DNA of 64,000 nt from an uncultured Butyricicoccus sp. (lineage in GTDB: Bacteria > Bacillota > Clostridia > Oscillospirales > Butyricicoccaceae), in NCBI RefSeq assembly GCF_944381005.1, contig NZ_CALWJM010000010.1, positions 1 through 64,000 of the forward strand, written 5' to 3'. Both the position numbers and the translations under genes were made by a program. Below, piece after piece: positions 1 to 7,304 of the stretch (within the stretch, counting starts at the first letter, position 1; every line of letters begins with the position of its first letter). The notes below the pieces were generated by a model that worked only from the letters and a program-made list of their open reading frames with translations, made no database searches and had not been told where the DNA came from.

Positions 1-76
1 ACAGACAACAAGCCCTTTCGGCTGCTTGAACAATTTTCCTCCCAAAATATTGTCTAACTTTTTGGGGTCACTTCAG
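1..76 (-). mobile_element. Possible end of an IS3-family (IS150-like) element, cut by window edge
   Basis: Read on the minus strand, bases 76 to about 50 give TGACCCCAAAAAGTTAGACA, which resembles the terminal inverted repeats of IS3-family elements in Firmicutes. The element would extend leftward out of the window. No transposase can be read in the bases present. This rests on remembered terminal sequence only, and no target-site duplication can be checked here. Confidence 0.35.
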
Positions 77-102
77 TGCTGCCAGTCGGGGCTTTATATC
101 AC

Positions 103-426
103 TTATTTACTTGCGGGCTGTAATTTCACGGCTGTGCCGTATGCCATCACCTCGGCTGCACCCTGCGTGATTTCCGAAGAACCATACCGCACGCCGATGA
201 TGGCGTCAGCTCCCAAGCGCTCGGCATCCTCTACCATGCGATTGGTTGCCACTTCGCGTGCTTCGTTCATCAGTTGTGTATAATCATACATTTCGCCGCC
301 GACCAGATTCTTAAACCCTGCCAGAATATCCCGACCCAAATTTTTGCACTGAACGGTACTGCCGCGCGCAATCCCCAAAACCGTGTAAGATTGATTGGGA
401 ATGGTTTCAATGGTCATCATCAACAT
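103..426 (-). CDS. YbjQ/UPF0145 family protein
   Basis: A 107-residue protein of the YbjQ (UPF0145, DUF74) family, whose members form small pentameric rings of uncertain function, sometimes called heavy-metal-binding. The family features seen are the N-terminal TIETIPNQSYTVLGIARGST strand region, the NEAREVATNRMVEDAERLGADA helix and the closing VMAYGTAVKL strand. Several ATGs are clustered. AAAGGAGG lies directly against the first (435) but 9 bases before the ATG at 426, so 426 is preferred. The gene overlaps the end of the upstream hydrolase gene by about 20 bases, which suggests translational coupling. The biochemical role is unknown. Confidence 0.85.
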   Translation of the reverse strand: MLMMTIETIPNQSYTVLGIARGSTVQCKNLGRDILAGFKNLVGGEMYDYTQLMNEAREVATNRMVEDAERLGADAIIGVRYGSSEITQGAAEVMAYGTAVKLQPASK

Positions 427-1417
427 GCGAAACATCCTCCTTTGTCTGTTCTTTCATAACGGTTGTATCTTCGGGATGGGTCTGTGCAACATGGCGTTCC
501 AGCCATCTTGAAATGTCGCCAAATACATCTAGGCGATTGGTCTCATTTAAAATTTCATGGCGGCCATCTTTATAAAAAATAACATCCATGTCTTTTTGTC
601 CCGCCGCCTGATACAGACGCGCCACCCGGCGCACCCCTTCCCCGTATCCACCAACCGGGTCACGGTCGCCTGAAATCAGCAAAAGCGGGAGCTGATGCGG
701 GGTTGCTTTAAAACATTTCGCAGCGTTTGCGCGCTCTGCCAAGGTAAACAAATCGCGGAAACCAGCCGCTGTAAAAATAAAATTACACTTGGCATCTGAC
801 TGGAACATCTGCACAATATTGGTGTCCCGACTGAGCCAGTCAAAAATAGATTGTGGGTCTGCAATCTTTCGATTATAATTTTTAAATGCCAGATTGGACA
901 AAAAAGCCGAACGGTAAGTCATACCTTTGGAATGTGCAACCGAATTGGCCACCCGCACGCCCGTTCTAGCGAACGGGTTGGGGCCTGCCGTACCGCTCAG
1001 GATGCAGCCACTTAGACGCGCACCGTAAGTGGTCAAATACAGACGTGTGATAAGCGACCCCATCGAATGTCCTAATACAAAATAGGGCAAATCTGGGTAG
1101 CGCGTCTGCATGATATCGGTCAACGTCTGCATATCCTGCACCAAAAAACTCCAGCCATCGCGCACAGCAAAAAAGCCCAGTTCTGTGGCGCGCGGTGCCG
1201 AAGCGCCGTGGCCGATATGGTCGTTTCCGCACACAATATATCCAAGCGAGCACAGATACTTGGCAAAAACCGTATAGCGCGAAAAATACTCGCACATGCC
1301 GTGCGAAATCTGCACGATGCCACGCAGCTCCACTCCTTCAGGCATTAAGATATAATATGCCACATTGGAACGGCCATTTGAACTTTTGAAAATATTCTGC
1401 GTACACTTAATATCCAT
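407..1417 (-). CDS. Alpha/beta hydrolase, lysophospholipase/monoglyceride lipase-like
   Basis: A 336-residue serine hydrolase of the Hydrolase_4 (lysophospholipase, monoacylglycerol lipase-like) group. The nucleophile elbow GHSMGS puts the catalytic Ser at residue 118. The expected acid lies in LLLISGDRDPV and the histidine in DGRHEILNE. HGMCEYFSRY near residue 39 is typical of the oxyanion region. There is no signal peptide, so a cytoplasmic lipid or ester hydrolase is expected. The start at 1417 is chosen because the conserved fold begins just after it and AAGGA lies 10 bases upstream. The reading frame is open further upstream but carries no homology there. The substrate cannot be read from sequence. 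Confidence 0.85.
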   Translation of the reverse strand: MDIKCTQNIFKSSNGRSNVAYYILMPEGVELRGIVQISHGMCEYFSRYTVFAKYLCSLGYIVCGNDHIGHGASAPRATELGFFAVRDGWSFLVQDMQTLTDIMQTRYPDLPYFVLGHSMGSLITRLYLTTYGARLSGCILSGTAGPNPFARTGVRVANSVAHSKGMTYRSAFLSNLAFKNYNRKIADPQSIFDWLSRDTNIVQMFQSDAKCNFIFTAAGFRDLFTLAERANAAKCFKATPHQLPLLLISGDRDPVGGYGEGVRRVARLYQAAGQKDMDVIFYKDGRHEILNETNRLDVFGDISRWLERHVAQTHPEDTTVMKEQTKEDVSHVDDDH

Positions 1418-1538
1418 CGTGATTCCGTCCTTCGGTCTTGAAAAATGCGGATATAGAATGTCCGTATTTCTATGATAGCACAAAAGCGTGCGTCCGTCTT
1501 GTACTGCCCGAAAAGATTTACAAATGGTTAAAAAAGAT

Positions 1539-1567
1539 TTGTGCTGACGCTGGTAAAACGGTATAAT
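1539..1567 (+). promoter_or_regulatory. Promoter upstream of the broken tautomerase gene
   Basis: TTGTGC (1539-1544), 17-base spacer, TATAAT (1562-1567). An AAAGGAG ribosome binding site follows at 1586-1592. Confidence 0.55.
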
Positions 1568-1602
1568 AAGGGCAAATTCTACTGCAAAGGAGAACAAATT
1601 TT

Positions 1603-1716
1603 ATGCCTTATATTTGTGTAAATTTGACAGGAACCTTGACCGATCAGCAAAAGGACGAACTCAAACGTGGACTGGGTGAAAAAATCGCTTTGATTCCCGG
1701 CAAAAGTGAGAAGATG
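1603..1716 (+). pseudogene. Truncated MIF/4-OT-like (phenylpyruvate) tautomerase remnant
   Basis: The first 37 codons, beginning MPYICVNLTGTLTDQQ and reaching LIPGKSEK, match the N-terminal half of MIF-like tautomerases, including the catalytic Pro2. The family is about 110 residues long, but here similarity stops near base 1714. The frame runs on into the ung terminator and then antisense to ung. Promoter, ribosome binding site and start codon are intact. The sequence could be a pseudogene cut by a deletion, or it could express a short peptide. The C-terminal half was not found in other frames nearby. Confidence 0.6.
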
Positions 1717-1723
1717 CCAATTG

Positions 1724-1778
1724 AAAAAACACCAAACCATCTGCCAAACAAAACGGCAAATGATTTGGTGTTTCTTTT
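1724..1778. terminator. Bidirectional terminator between tautomerase remnant and ung
   Basis: AAACACCAAA pairs with TTTGGTGTTT, with an inner TGCC/GGCA stem, and T-rich tails on both strands. It ends at the ung stop codon. Confidence 0.7.
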
Positions 1779-2446
1779 TATCGAATCGTCCAGTCAATGG
1801 GTGCAATGCCGTGTGCCATCAGGAATTCATTGCACTGTGAAAAGTGTCTGCATCCAAAAAAGCCATTGTATGCCGACAGTGGTGACGGGTGTACGGTTTC
1901 CAACACCAGATGATTGGGATTGGTGATAAACTTCTTTTTGCTGCGCGCATTTCCGCCCCACAGCAAAAAGACCATCGGTTTTTCTCTTTCGTTGAGTTTT
2001 TTTATAATCGCATCTGTAAATTGCGTCCAGCCGATTTTGCTGTGACTGTTTGCCTGTCCGCGCCGCACGGTCAACGTCGTGTTGAGCATCAGCACCCCCT
2101 CTTTTGCCCACGAAATCAGGCATCCATTTTGGGGCGCGGGCAATCCCATATCACTTTCCAGTTCGGTGATGATATTCTTGAGGCTGGGCGGCAATGGGGT
2201 GCCCGGCTGCACCGAAAAGCAAAGCCCATGCGCCTGCCCCGGCCCGTGATAGGGGTCTTGACCCAGCAAAACCGCCTTGACATCGGAATACGATGTGTAG
2301 CGCAGCGCATTGAAAATATCGTTCATGGGCGGATAAATTTCATGTTCTGCGTATTCTTTTTTGAGGATTGCGCGAATTTTTGCATAATACTCGGATTCAA
2401 ATTCCTCTTTTAACAGTGCGTCCCATTCATTTCCAATCTGTACCAT
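1778..2446 (-). CDS. ung: Uracil-DNA glycosylase (family 1)
   Basis: A 222-residue family 1 uracil-DNA glycosylase that removes uracil from DNA in base excision repair. The water-activating motif GQDPYHGPGQAHG puts Asp at residue 64, and the minor-groove loop HPSPLSAYNGFFG contains the second catalytic His. Length matches the family (about 220-230). The start at 2446 follows GAGGGGG with a 7-base gap. The open frame extends upstream without homology. It is divergent from the GntR operon with its own extended -10 promoter, and ends at a bidirectional hairpin. Confidence 0.95.
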   Translation of the reverse strand: MVQIGNEWDALLKEEFESEYYAKIRAILKKEYAEHEIYPPMNDIFNALRYTSYSDVKAVLLGQDPYHGPGQAHGLCFSVQPGTPLPPSLKNIITELESDMGLPAPQNGCLISWAKEGVLMLNTTLTVRRGQANSHSKIGWTQFTDAIIKKLNEREKPMVFLLWGGNARSKKKFITNPNHLVLETVHPSPLSAYNGFFGCRHFSQCNEFLMAHGIAPIDWTIR

Positions 2447-2497
2447 AAGGCAGCCCCCTCCAACCGATGTTTTTATCTGTTTTCTGTGTCTATTGCT

Positions 2498-2503
2498 ATC
2501 ATA
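2498..2503 (-). promoter_or_regulatory. Extended -10 promoter for ung
   Basis: On the minus strand TGG precedes TATGAT, an extended -10 about 50 bases before the ung start. No good -35 is visible. Confidence 0.4.
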
Positions 2504-2526
2504 CCATAAAATTCCTGGTTTGCCTA

Positions 2527-2556
2527 TTGACTTATTCTGTCTGTGCATGTTATACT
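2527..2556 (+). promoter_or_regulatory. Promoter of the GntR/ABC transporter operon
   Basis: TTGACT (2527-2532), 18-base spacer, TATACT (2551-2556). Confidence 0.7.
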
Positions 2557-2558
2557 CT

Positions 2559-2585
2559 AACCGTACTATCACAGCTAGTACAGTT
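2559..2585. promoter_or_regulatory. Palindromic operator, likely site of the GntR (YtrA-like) repressor
   Basis: GTACTA and TAGTAC are perfect inverted arms around seven bases. The symmetry extends to AAC and GTT with one mismatch. The palindrome starts just after the -10, over the expected transcription start, so bound repressor would block the operon. Assignment to the adjacent GntR protein is inference from position. Confidence 0.6.
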
Positions 2586-2612
2586 AATACACTTCAAGAA
2601 AGGAGGCGCGCA

Positions 2613-2981
2613 ATGCTGGGGATTAACTATCGGGATGGCCGCCCTATTTATGAGCAGGTCGTGGACGAAATCGAACAAATGGTAATGCACGGGATTTTGG
2701 AGGCAGATAGCCAACTTCCATCCGTGCGCCAAATGGCATCCGAATTATCCATCAATCCCAATACTATCCAACGCGCATACGGCGAGCTGGAAAACCGTGG
2801 CGTTATCTATTCAGTCAAGGGGAAAGGCAATTTTGTTTCGCCCAATGCGGCGGCACTGCGCCAGCGCCGGTTGGAAGAATTGAAAAAACAGATTCTTGAA
2901 CTGGTTCGCACCGCGAAAGAACTGGGTGTCGAAGACGCACAGCTGATAGCGTGGTTGCAAGGAGAGGGGGACACACAATGA
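2613..2981 (+). CDS. GntR family transcriptional regulator, YtrA subfamily
   Basis: A 122-residue regulator. An N-terminal winged helix-turn-helix (about residues 10-75) includes LPSVRQMASELSINPNTIQR and the wing GVIYSVKGKGNFV. A short helical C-terminal tail follows instead of a ligand-binding domain, as in the YtrA subfamily that controls ABC transporters. The start at 2613 sits after AAGGAGG. The stop overlaps the ATG of the ABC ATPase gene by 4 bases. It probably represses its own operon through the palindrome at 2559-2585. In relatives the signals are often cell-envelope antibiotics. The signal here is unknown. Confidence 0.9.
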   Translation: MLGINYRDGRPIYEQVVDEIEQMVMHGILEADSQLPSVRQMASELSINPNTIQRAYGELENRGVIYSVKGKGNFVSPNAAALRQRRLEELKKQILELVRTAKELGVEDAQLIAWLQGEGDTQ

Positions 2982-3877
2982 TTCGTACAGACAAGGCGAC
3001 CAAACGCTTTGGTTCGCTGCTTGCCGTTGACCATGTGGATACCGAAATCCACAACGGGTCGGTATTTGGGCTGATTGGCTCCAACGGCGCAGGCAAATCG
3101 ACCTTTCTGCGTATGCTCGCAGGTATCTTAGCGCCTGACGAAGGTTCCATTCAAATCGATGGCGCAGATGTGTTTGAAAATGCCGCACTCAAACAACGGT
3201 GCTTTTACATTTCCGACGAACAGTTCTTTTTTGCCAACAGTACGCCGGATGACATGAAAAACTATTACAAGGCGATTTATCCGACCTTTAATGAACAGCG
3301 TTACCGCGAGTTGATGGACGGATTCGGCCTTGACCCAAACCGCAAAATCCGCACGTTCTCCAAGGGCATGAAAAAGCAGGTTTCGGTCATCTGCGGCATC
3401 AGCGCATGTACCGATTATCTGTTTTGTGACGAGACGTTTGACGGTCTTGACCCAGTTGCCCGCCAGACGGTCAAGGGATTGTTTGCCGGCGATGTAGCCG
3501 ACCGCGGACTGACACCGGTTATCGCCTCGCACAACCTGCGCGAATTAGAGGACATTTGCGACCACGTTGGTCTGCTGCACCGCGGCGGTATTCTGTTCTC
3601 GCGCGACTTGGATGATATGAAACTGGGGATTCACAAAATCCAGTTCATCTTGCGTCAACCGCTGGAAGGTGACCCCTTTGCGGGTATCGAAATCCTCAAA
3701 CAGGAACAGCGCGGTTCACTCTACACCATCACGGCACGCGGTTCCCGCGAGCAACTGGAAAACCGTATTGCGGTACTTCAACCAGCATTTTATGAGATGC
3801 TCCCGCTGACGCTGGAGGAAATCTTTATCAGCGAAACGGAGGTAGCAGGTTATGACCTCAAAAAACTTATCCTTTAA
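2978..3877 (+). CDS. ABC transporter ATP-binding protein
   Basis: A 299-residue single-domain ABC ATPase. Walker A is GSNGAGKST at residues 34-42. The signature region is altered to TFSKGMKKQ, and Walker B is YLFCDETFDGLDPV. The C-terminal 80 residues form the accessory domain common in YtrB/BcrA-type exporters. It shares ATGA with the regulator gene and overlaps the permease start by 26 bases. With the next protein it should form an export or envelope-protection ABC transporter. The substrate is unknown. Confidence 0.92.
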   Translation: MIRTDKATKRFGSLLAVDHVDTEIHNGSVFGLIGSNGAGKSTFLRMLAGILAPDEGSIQIDGADVFENAALKQRCFYISDEQFFFANSTPDDMKNYYKAIYPTFNEQRYRELMDGFGLDPNRKIRTFSKGMKKQVSVICGISACTDYLFCDETFDGLDPVARQTVKGLFAGDVADRGLTPVIASHNLRELEDICDHVGLLHRGGILFSRDLDDMKLGIHKIQFILRQPLEGDPFAGIEILKQEQRGSLYTITARGSREQLENRIAVLQPAFYEMLPLTLEEIFISETEVAGYDLKKLIL

Positions 3878-6095
3878 ATATCTGGTACGGCACCACATGA
3901 CCAGCCGCCTTTGGGCGGTTGCACTGGGTATTTTAGGCTGTCTGGGCAGTCTGCTTTTGCCGGTCTTTATTATCCAGCAAAATTATAAGCTGGAAGTCAT
4001 TCTGGCCGAACAGAATGTGTCCAACTATACCGTTGAACGGGCGCTGAAAAACGCACAGGAAGCCATTCTATCTATCTTATCGTTTGACAATCCTTTTATC
4101 AAGCTGGTTTTGATTGTTCTGGCGATTTTGTGCGGTGTTGCAATGTTCCGTTATCTGCACGAGCGCAATCAGGTAGATTTCTTCCATGCGTTGCCCGTCA
4201 AGCGCGGTCAGTGGTTCGCAGCCAATTATGTATCCGGCGTGCTGCTGGTGCTGCCCATTTATCTCATCGTGCTGTTTATCTCCATCGGCTGTGCCAACGC
4301 GATGGGTCTGGGCGGACAATTGAACCCCGCTTCCATCCTGCAAGGTATCGTAGGCAACATCTTATATTTTCTGCTCAATTATTCGGTCGCCGTGCTGTGT
4401 ACCATCCTGACTGGAAACACCATTATCACAGTATTGTTGGTCATCTGGGCAGAGTTCAGCCTGACCCTTTTGATGATAATGGTGCAGGCATATCAGGCAA
4501 TGTTTTATGAAACATTTGTTTCTGGTATGCCGCTGGTTGAATCGCTCATGCGATACGGTAGCCCCATCTGCAATTATCTGGTAACGCTTGCATCTGGTAC
4601 TGCCATTGGGATTCCGATGTTGGGCGGTGAATTGTCCATCAGTATTCCGCAAGGCATGGCGATTGCAGTCTACCCGCTCGTGCTGACCATCGTACTGGCT
4701 GCTCTGAGTTACTTTTTATTCTGCCGCCGTAAAAGTGAGAATTCGGGTATGGCGATTGCCTTCCCCCGCTTCCGCGCACCGCTCAAGTGGTACATGTGTG
4801 TGGTATCCGGCTTTGCGTTCAGCCTACTTTTCGTTCTGATGTTCAGCCGTAACGGCGGTTGGATGTGGTTCGGCTTGATTTTCGGTGTGATTCTGTGCCA
4901 TATGGTCGTCGAAATCGTCTATGCTTTTGACTTCAAATCGTTGCTGGCACACTGGAAACAGATGATTGCACTTTCTGTCGTAGCGGTTGCACTGATACAA
5001 GGAATCAAAATGGATATCTTCGGCTATGACCGTTATGTGCCCAGTTTGGATAACATTGCGTCTGCTAGTCTGGAAAGCAACCATTATACCATTTCAGAGT
5101 CGCAAAATTATTATGTGGAGCACAGCAAACCGCAATTTCAATTAACCGACCAAGACAGCATCGCCACCATTCAACAAATTGCACAGTTGTCGGTTGAAAA
5201 TAACACGTTCCCCGACGACGAAGGCTATAATCCAGATTACTATTACAGTTATTCATACATGATTCACTATACGCTGAAGAATGGCAACCGCGTATCACGC
5301 CAGTATAATGCGGTTCCGACCGACGTTGTTCAGGATACCATCAACAAACTGATTTGCAGTACACCTTATATAGAAGAATATAGCAATTTCTCCCACTTGG
5401 TCATTCCATCTCAGGAGCAAGGCACCGTGCGTCTTGAAGTGTCCAACAGCACGACACCGGACAGTATGCCCGCACTGGCCACGACCATTTCTGTTGACAC
5501 CATTCAGAAAATCGTTGACCAGCTTCACGCCGATATGCTGGCAAATGCCGAAAAACATCTGTCTGAAGTGCCTTGCCTGCAACTGGATTTGTATATTGAC
5601 TTCTTTGAACGACCGGAACAAGATTTGGCATCCGGACTGGTTGAACTGGCCGTTTACCCATCAGATACCGCCAGCCTTGCATTGATTCATCAGCTAACTG
5701 GCGTTGAGCCGGCAGCACTCACGCATGAAAATGTACAGTCCATCGAAATCACCAGCTATACAGATGAAGAATATGCAGAGTTCATGCAAAACTACAACGG
5801 CTACAACGAAGACCGGTTCTACTCCATGCACACGGTCACTGTGACCGACCCGCAAACGCTGGATACCCTGCTTGCATCTGCGGTTCCGGTTAGCATGTAT
5901 AGCGGTGCTGGTTATATGGTTGAGAGTGCATCCGGTTCCGATTGGAACATGGAACACAATCTATCCATCTATGCCATGATAACGGGTGATTATGAAGACG
6001 CACAATGGAGCACTTCGGAAAGCTTGGTTTATCTCAAAAACGAGTTCCCGCAGCAGTTGATTGAACAGCTTATTGCGCAAAACGTACCATCTTAA
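3852..6095 (+). CDS. ABC transporter permease with large C-terminal extracytoplasmic domain
   Basis: A 747-residue membrane protein. About eight to nine hydrophobic segments lie within residues 20-390, for example IVLFISIGC, LVLTIVLAALSYFLF and WFGLIFGVILCHMVVEI. A mostly soluble domain of about 350 residues follows, rich in Asp, Glu and Tyr, and probably faces outside. This layout matches clostridial permeases that accompany YtrA/YtrB-like pairs. The start at 3852 has GGAGG 9 bases upstream. It is probably the membrane partner of the preceding ATPase. The exact family of the C-terminal domain (perhaps DUF6449) is uncertain. Confidence 0.82.
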   Translation: MTSKNLSFKYLVRHHMTSRLWAVALGILGCLGSLLLPVFIIQQNYKLEVILAEQNVSNYTVERALKNAQEAILSILSFDNPFIKLVLIVLAILCGVAMFRYLHERNQVDFFHALPVKRGQWFAANYVSGVLLVLPIYLIVLFISIGCANAMGLGGQLNPASILQGIVGNILYFLLNYSVAVLCTILTGNTIITVLLVIWAEFSLTLLMIMVQAYQAMFYETFVSGMPLVESLMRYGSPICNYLVTLASGTAIGIPMLGGELSISIPQGMAIAVYPLVLTIVLAALSYFLFCRRKSENSGMAIAFPRFRAPLKWYMCVVSGFAFSLLFVLMFSRNGGWMWFGLIFGVILCHMVVEIVYAFDFKSLLAHWKQMIALSVVAVALIQGIKMDIFGYDRYVPSLDNIASASLESNHYTISESQNYYVEHSKPQFQLTDQDSIATIQQIAQLSVENNTFPDDEGYNPDYYYSYSYMIHYTLKNGNRVSRQYNAVPTDVVQDTINKLICSTPYIEEYSNFSHLVIPSQEQGTVRLEVSNSTTPDSMPALATTISVDTIQKIVDQLHADMLANAEKHLSEVPCLQLDLYIDFFERPEQDLASGLVELAVYPSDTASLALIHQLTGVEPAALTHENVQSIEITSYTDEEYAEFMQNYNGYNEDRFYSMHTVTVTDPQTLDTLLASAVPVSMYSGAGYMVESASGSDWNMEHNLSIYAMITGDYEDAQWSTSESLVYLKNEFPQQLIEQLIAQNVPS

Positions 6096-6137
6096 CCCCA
6101 ATTATGCCTTAACATCAAACGAAGGAGGACACCTAAT

Positions 6138-6239
6138 ATGATTCGTCTTGCGGTTTTTTTCGCACCTTCGGTACAGGCCGTACTCATTGCGGGTGTCGTC
6201 CTTGCCGTTCTGGAATTATGGTTATTTTTAAAGCTGTAA
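6138..6239 (+). CDS. 33-residue single-span membrane microprotein
   Basis: A short gene 42 bases after the permease, read directly from the sequence. It starts with ATG at 6138 after GAAGGAGGAC, one of the best ribosome binding sites in this operon, and ends TAA at 6237-6239. The peptide begins MIRLAVFFAPSVQAVLIAG and ends ELWLFLKL. Nearly all of it is hydrophobic, long enough for one membrane helix with a short positive N-terminus. It precedes the operon terminator. By position it could be a small subunit or modulator of the ABC transporter. No family is recognised. Confidence 0.6.
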   Translation: MIRLAVFFAPSVQAVLIAGVVLAVLELWLFLKL

Positions 6240-6260
6240 TTTGTTAAGTGCTTATAAAGT

Positions 6261-6291
6261 AAAAAATCCTGCCAAACGGCAGGATTTTTTT
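6261..6291. terminator. Bidirectional terminator
   Basis: AAATCCTGCC pairs with GGCAGGATTT around AAAC, flanked by A and T runs. It serves the ABC operon (plus) and rpe (minus). Confidence 0.85.
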
Positions 6292-6302
6292 GATTGATAC
6301 GA

Positions 6303-6986
6303 TTATTTTGTCCAAGCTGCATTTTGTGCGCCGACTTTGAAGGCATCCAAAAAGCCTTTGACATTAGCTGCAATATCGCCGCCAAAGACAGCCGAACCGG
6401 CAACGATGACATCGGCACCCGCTTCCACACACGCGGCTGCATTATTATGCTTCACGCCGCCGTCAATCTCCAATTCACACTGGTAGCCGCCCTGTTCAAT
6501 CGCCTTGCGCACCGCGCGGATTTTGTCCATACATTCGGGAATAAAGCCCTGTCCGCCAAAGCCTGGTTCAACGGTCATCAGCAGAATCATGTCGCAGTAT
6601 GGCAGCAGTTCAATGGCGGTTTCGACCGGAGTAGCCGGTTTGATGACGCAGGCCGCTTTGACACCGGCTGCACGGATTTTTTCAAGCTGTGCTTTGGTGT
6701 CCCCGTTTGACTCACAGTGGACGGTCAAAATGTCGGCTCCCGCTTCAATAAAGTCATCTAAATATTTATCTGGGTCGGTAATCATTAAATGTACGTCCAG
6801 TACGGCATTGGTTGCCTTGCGCAGCGACTTGACGACCGGTGCGCCAATCGTGAGATTGGGTACAAAATGACCGTCCATGACATCGACATGGACGTATTCT
6901 GCCCCCGCATCAACTGCTTGTTTGATGTCACGTTCTAAGTTTGCAAAATCGGCCGACAAAATAGATGGTGACAATTTAATTTTCAT
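6303..6986 (-). CDS. rpe: Ribulose-phosphate 3-epimerase
   Basis: A 227-residue TIM-barrel enzyme that interconverts ribulose 5-phosphate and xylulose 5-phosphate in the pentose phosphate pathway. It has the N-terminal signature LSPSILSADFANLERD, the metal-binding histidine motifs HVDVMDGHFVPNLTIG and VHLM, the MTVEPGFGGQ loop and the phosphate-binding EIDGGVKHNN/VAGSAVFG region. The start at 6986 follows AGGAGAAAG. An upstream in-frame ATG (7058) is rejected because it adds a non-conserved charged stretch. Confidence 0.96.
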   Translation of the reverse strand: MKIKLSPSILSADFANLERDIKQAVDAGAEYVHVDVMDGHFVPNLTIGAPVVKSLRKATNAVLDVHLMITDPDKYLDDFIEAGADILTVHCESNGDTKAQLEKIRAAGVKAACVIKPATPVETAIELLPYCDMILLMTVEPGFGGQGFIPECMDKIRAVRKAIEQGGYQCELEIDGGVKHNNAAACVEAGADVIVAGSAVFGGDIAANVKGFLDAFKVGAQNAAWTK

Positions 6987-7108
6987 AAAATCTTTCTCCT
7001 TTTCTTCGTCCTGTTGTGCTTGCTCTAAACCATATAAGTGCCGCACTTCATTCCGCACATACTCAACAATTGCGCAAGAGATAACAAAACTTGTTTTTCT
7101 TTGATTAA

Positions 7109-7136
7109 ATTATACACCATCTTCACATAATTTCAA
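7109..7136 (-). promoter_or_regulatory. Promoter of rpe
   Basis: On the minus strand TTGAAA (7131-7136), 16-base spacer, TATAAT (7109-7114). It leaves a 5' leader of about 115 bases. Confidence 0.6.
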
Positions 7137-7158
7137 TCACGTTTCGTCAAATTATCGC

Positions 7159-7188
7159 TTGCGCCGACGCCACCGTTCAGGGTATGAT
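7159..7188 (+). promoter_or_regulatory. Candidate promoter of purL
   Basis: TTGCGC (7159-7164), 18-base spacer, TATGAT (7183-7188). The 318-base gap between rpe and purL holds only these two divergent promoters. I found no purine riboswitch core or clear PurR box in the leader. Confidence 0.45.
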
Positions 7189-7304
7189 ATTAGTATCAAT
7201 TCCCGCTGTTCTGCGCAATTTTTTTGGTTATATGACCAAGTTTTGTGCCGGTATGGCAGCGGGACACAGGAAACAATCTCATTTCTTACATGAAGGAGTC
7301 TGAA

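Noticed and set aside
7000..7304. PurR box or purine riboswitch before purL
   Set aside because: No convincing repeat or riboswitch core seen, only promoter-like elements.
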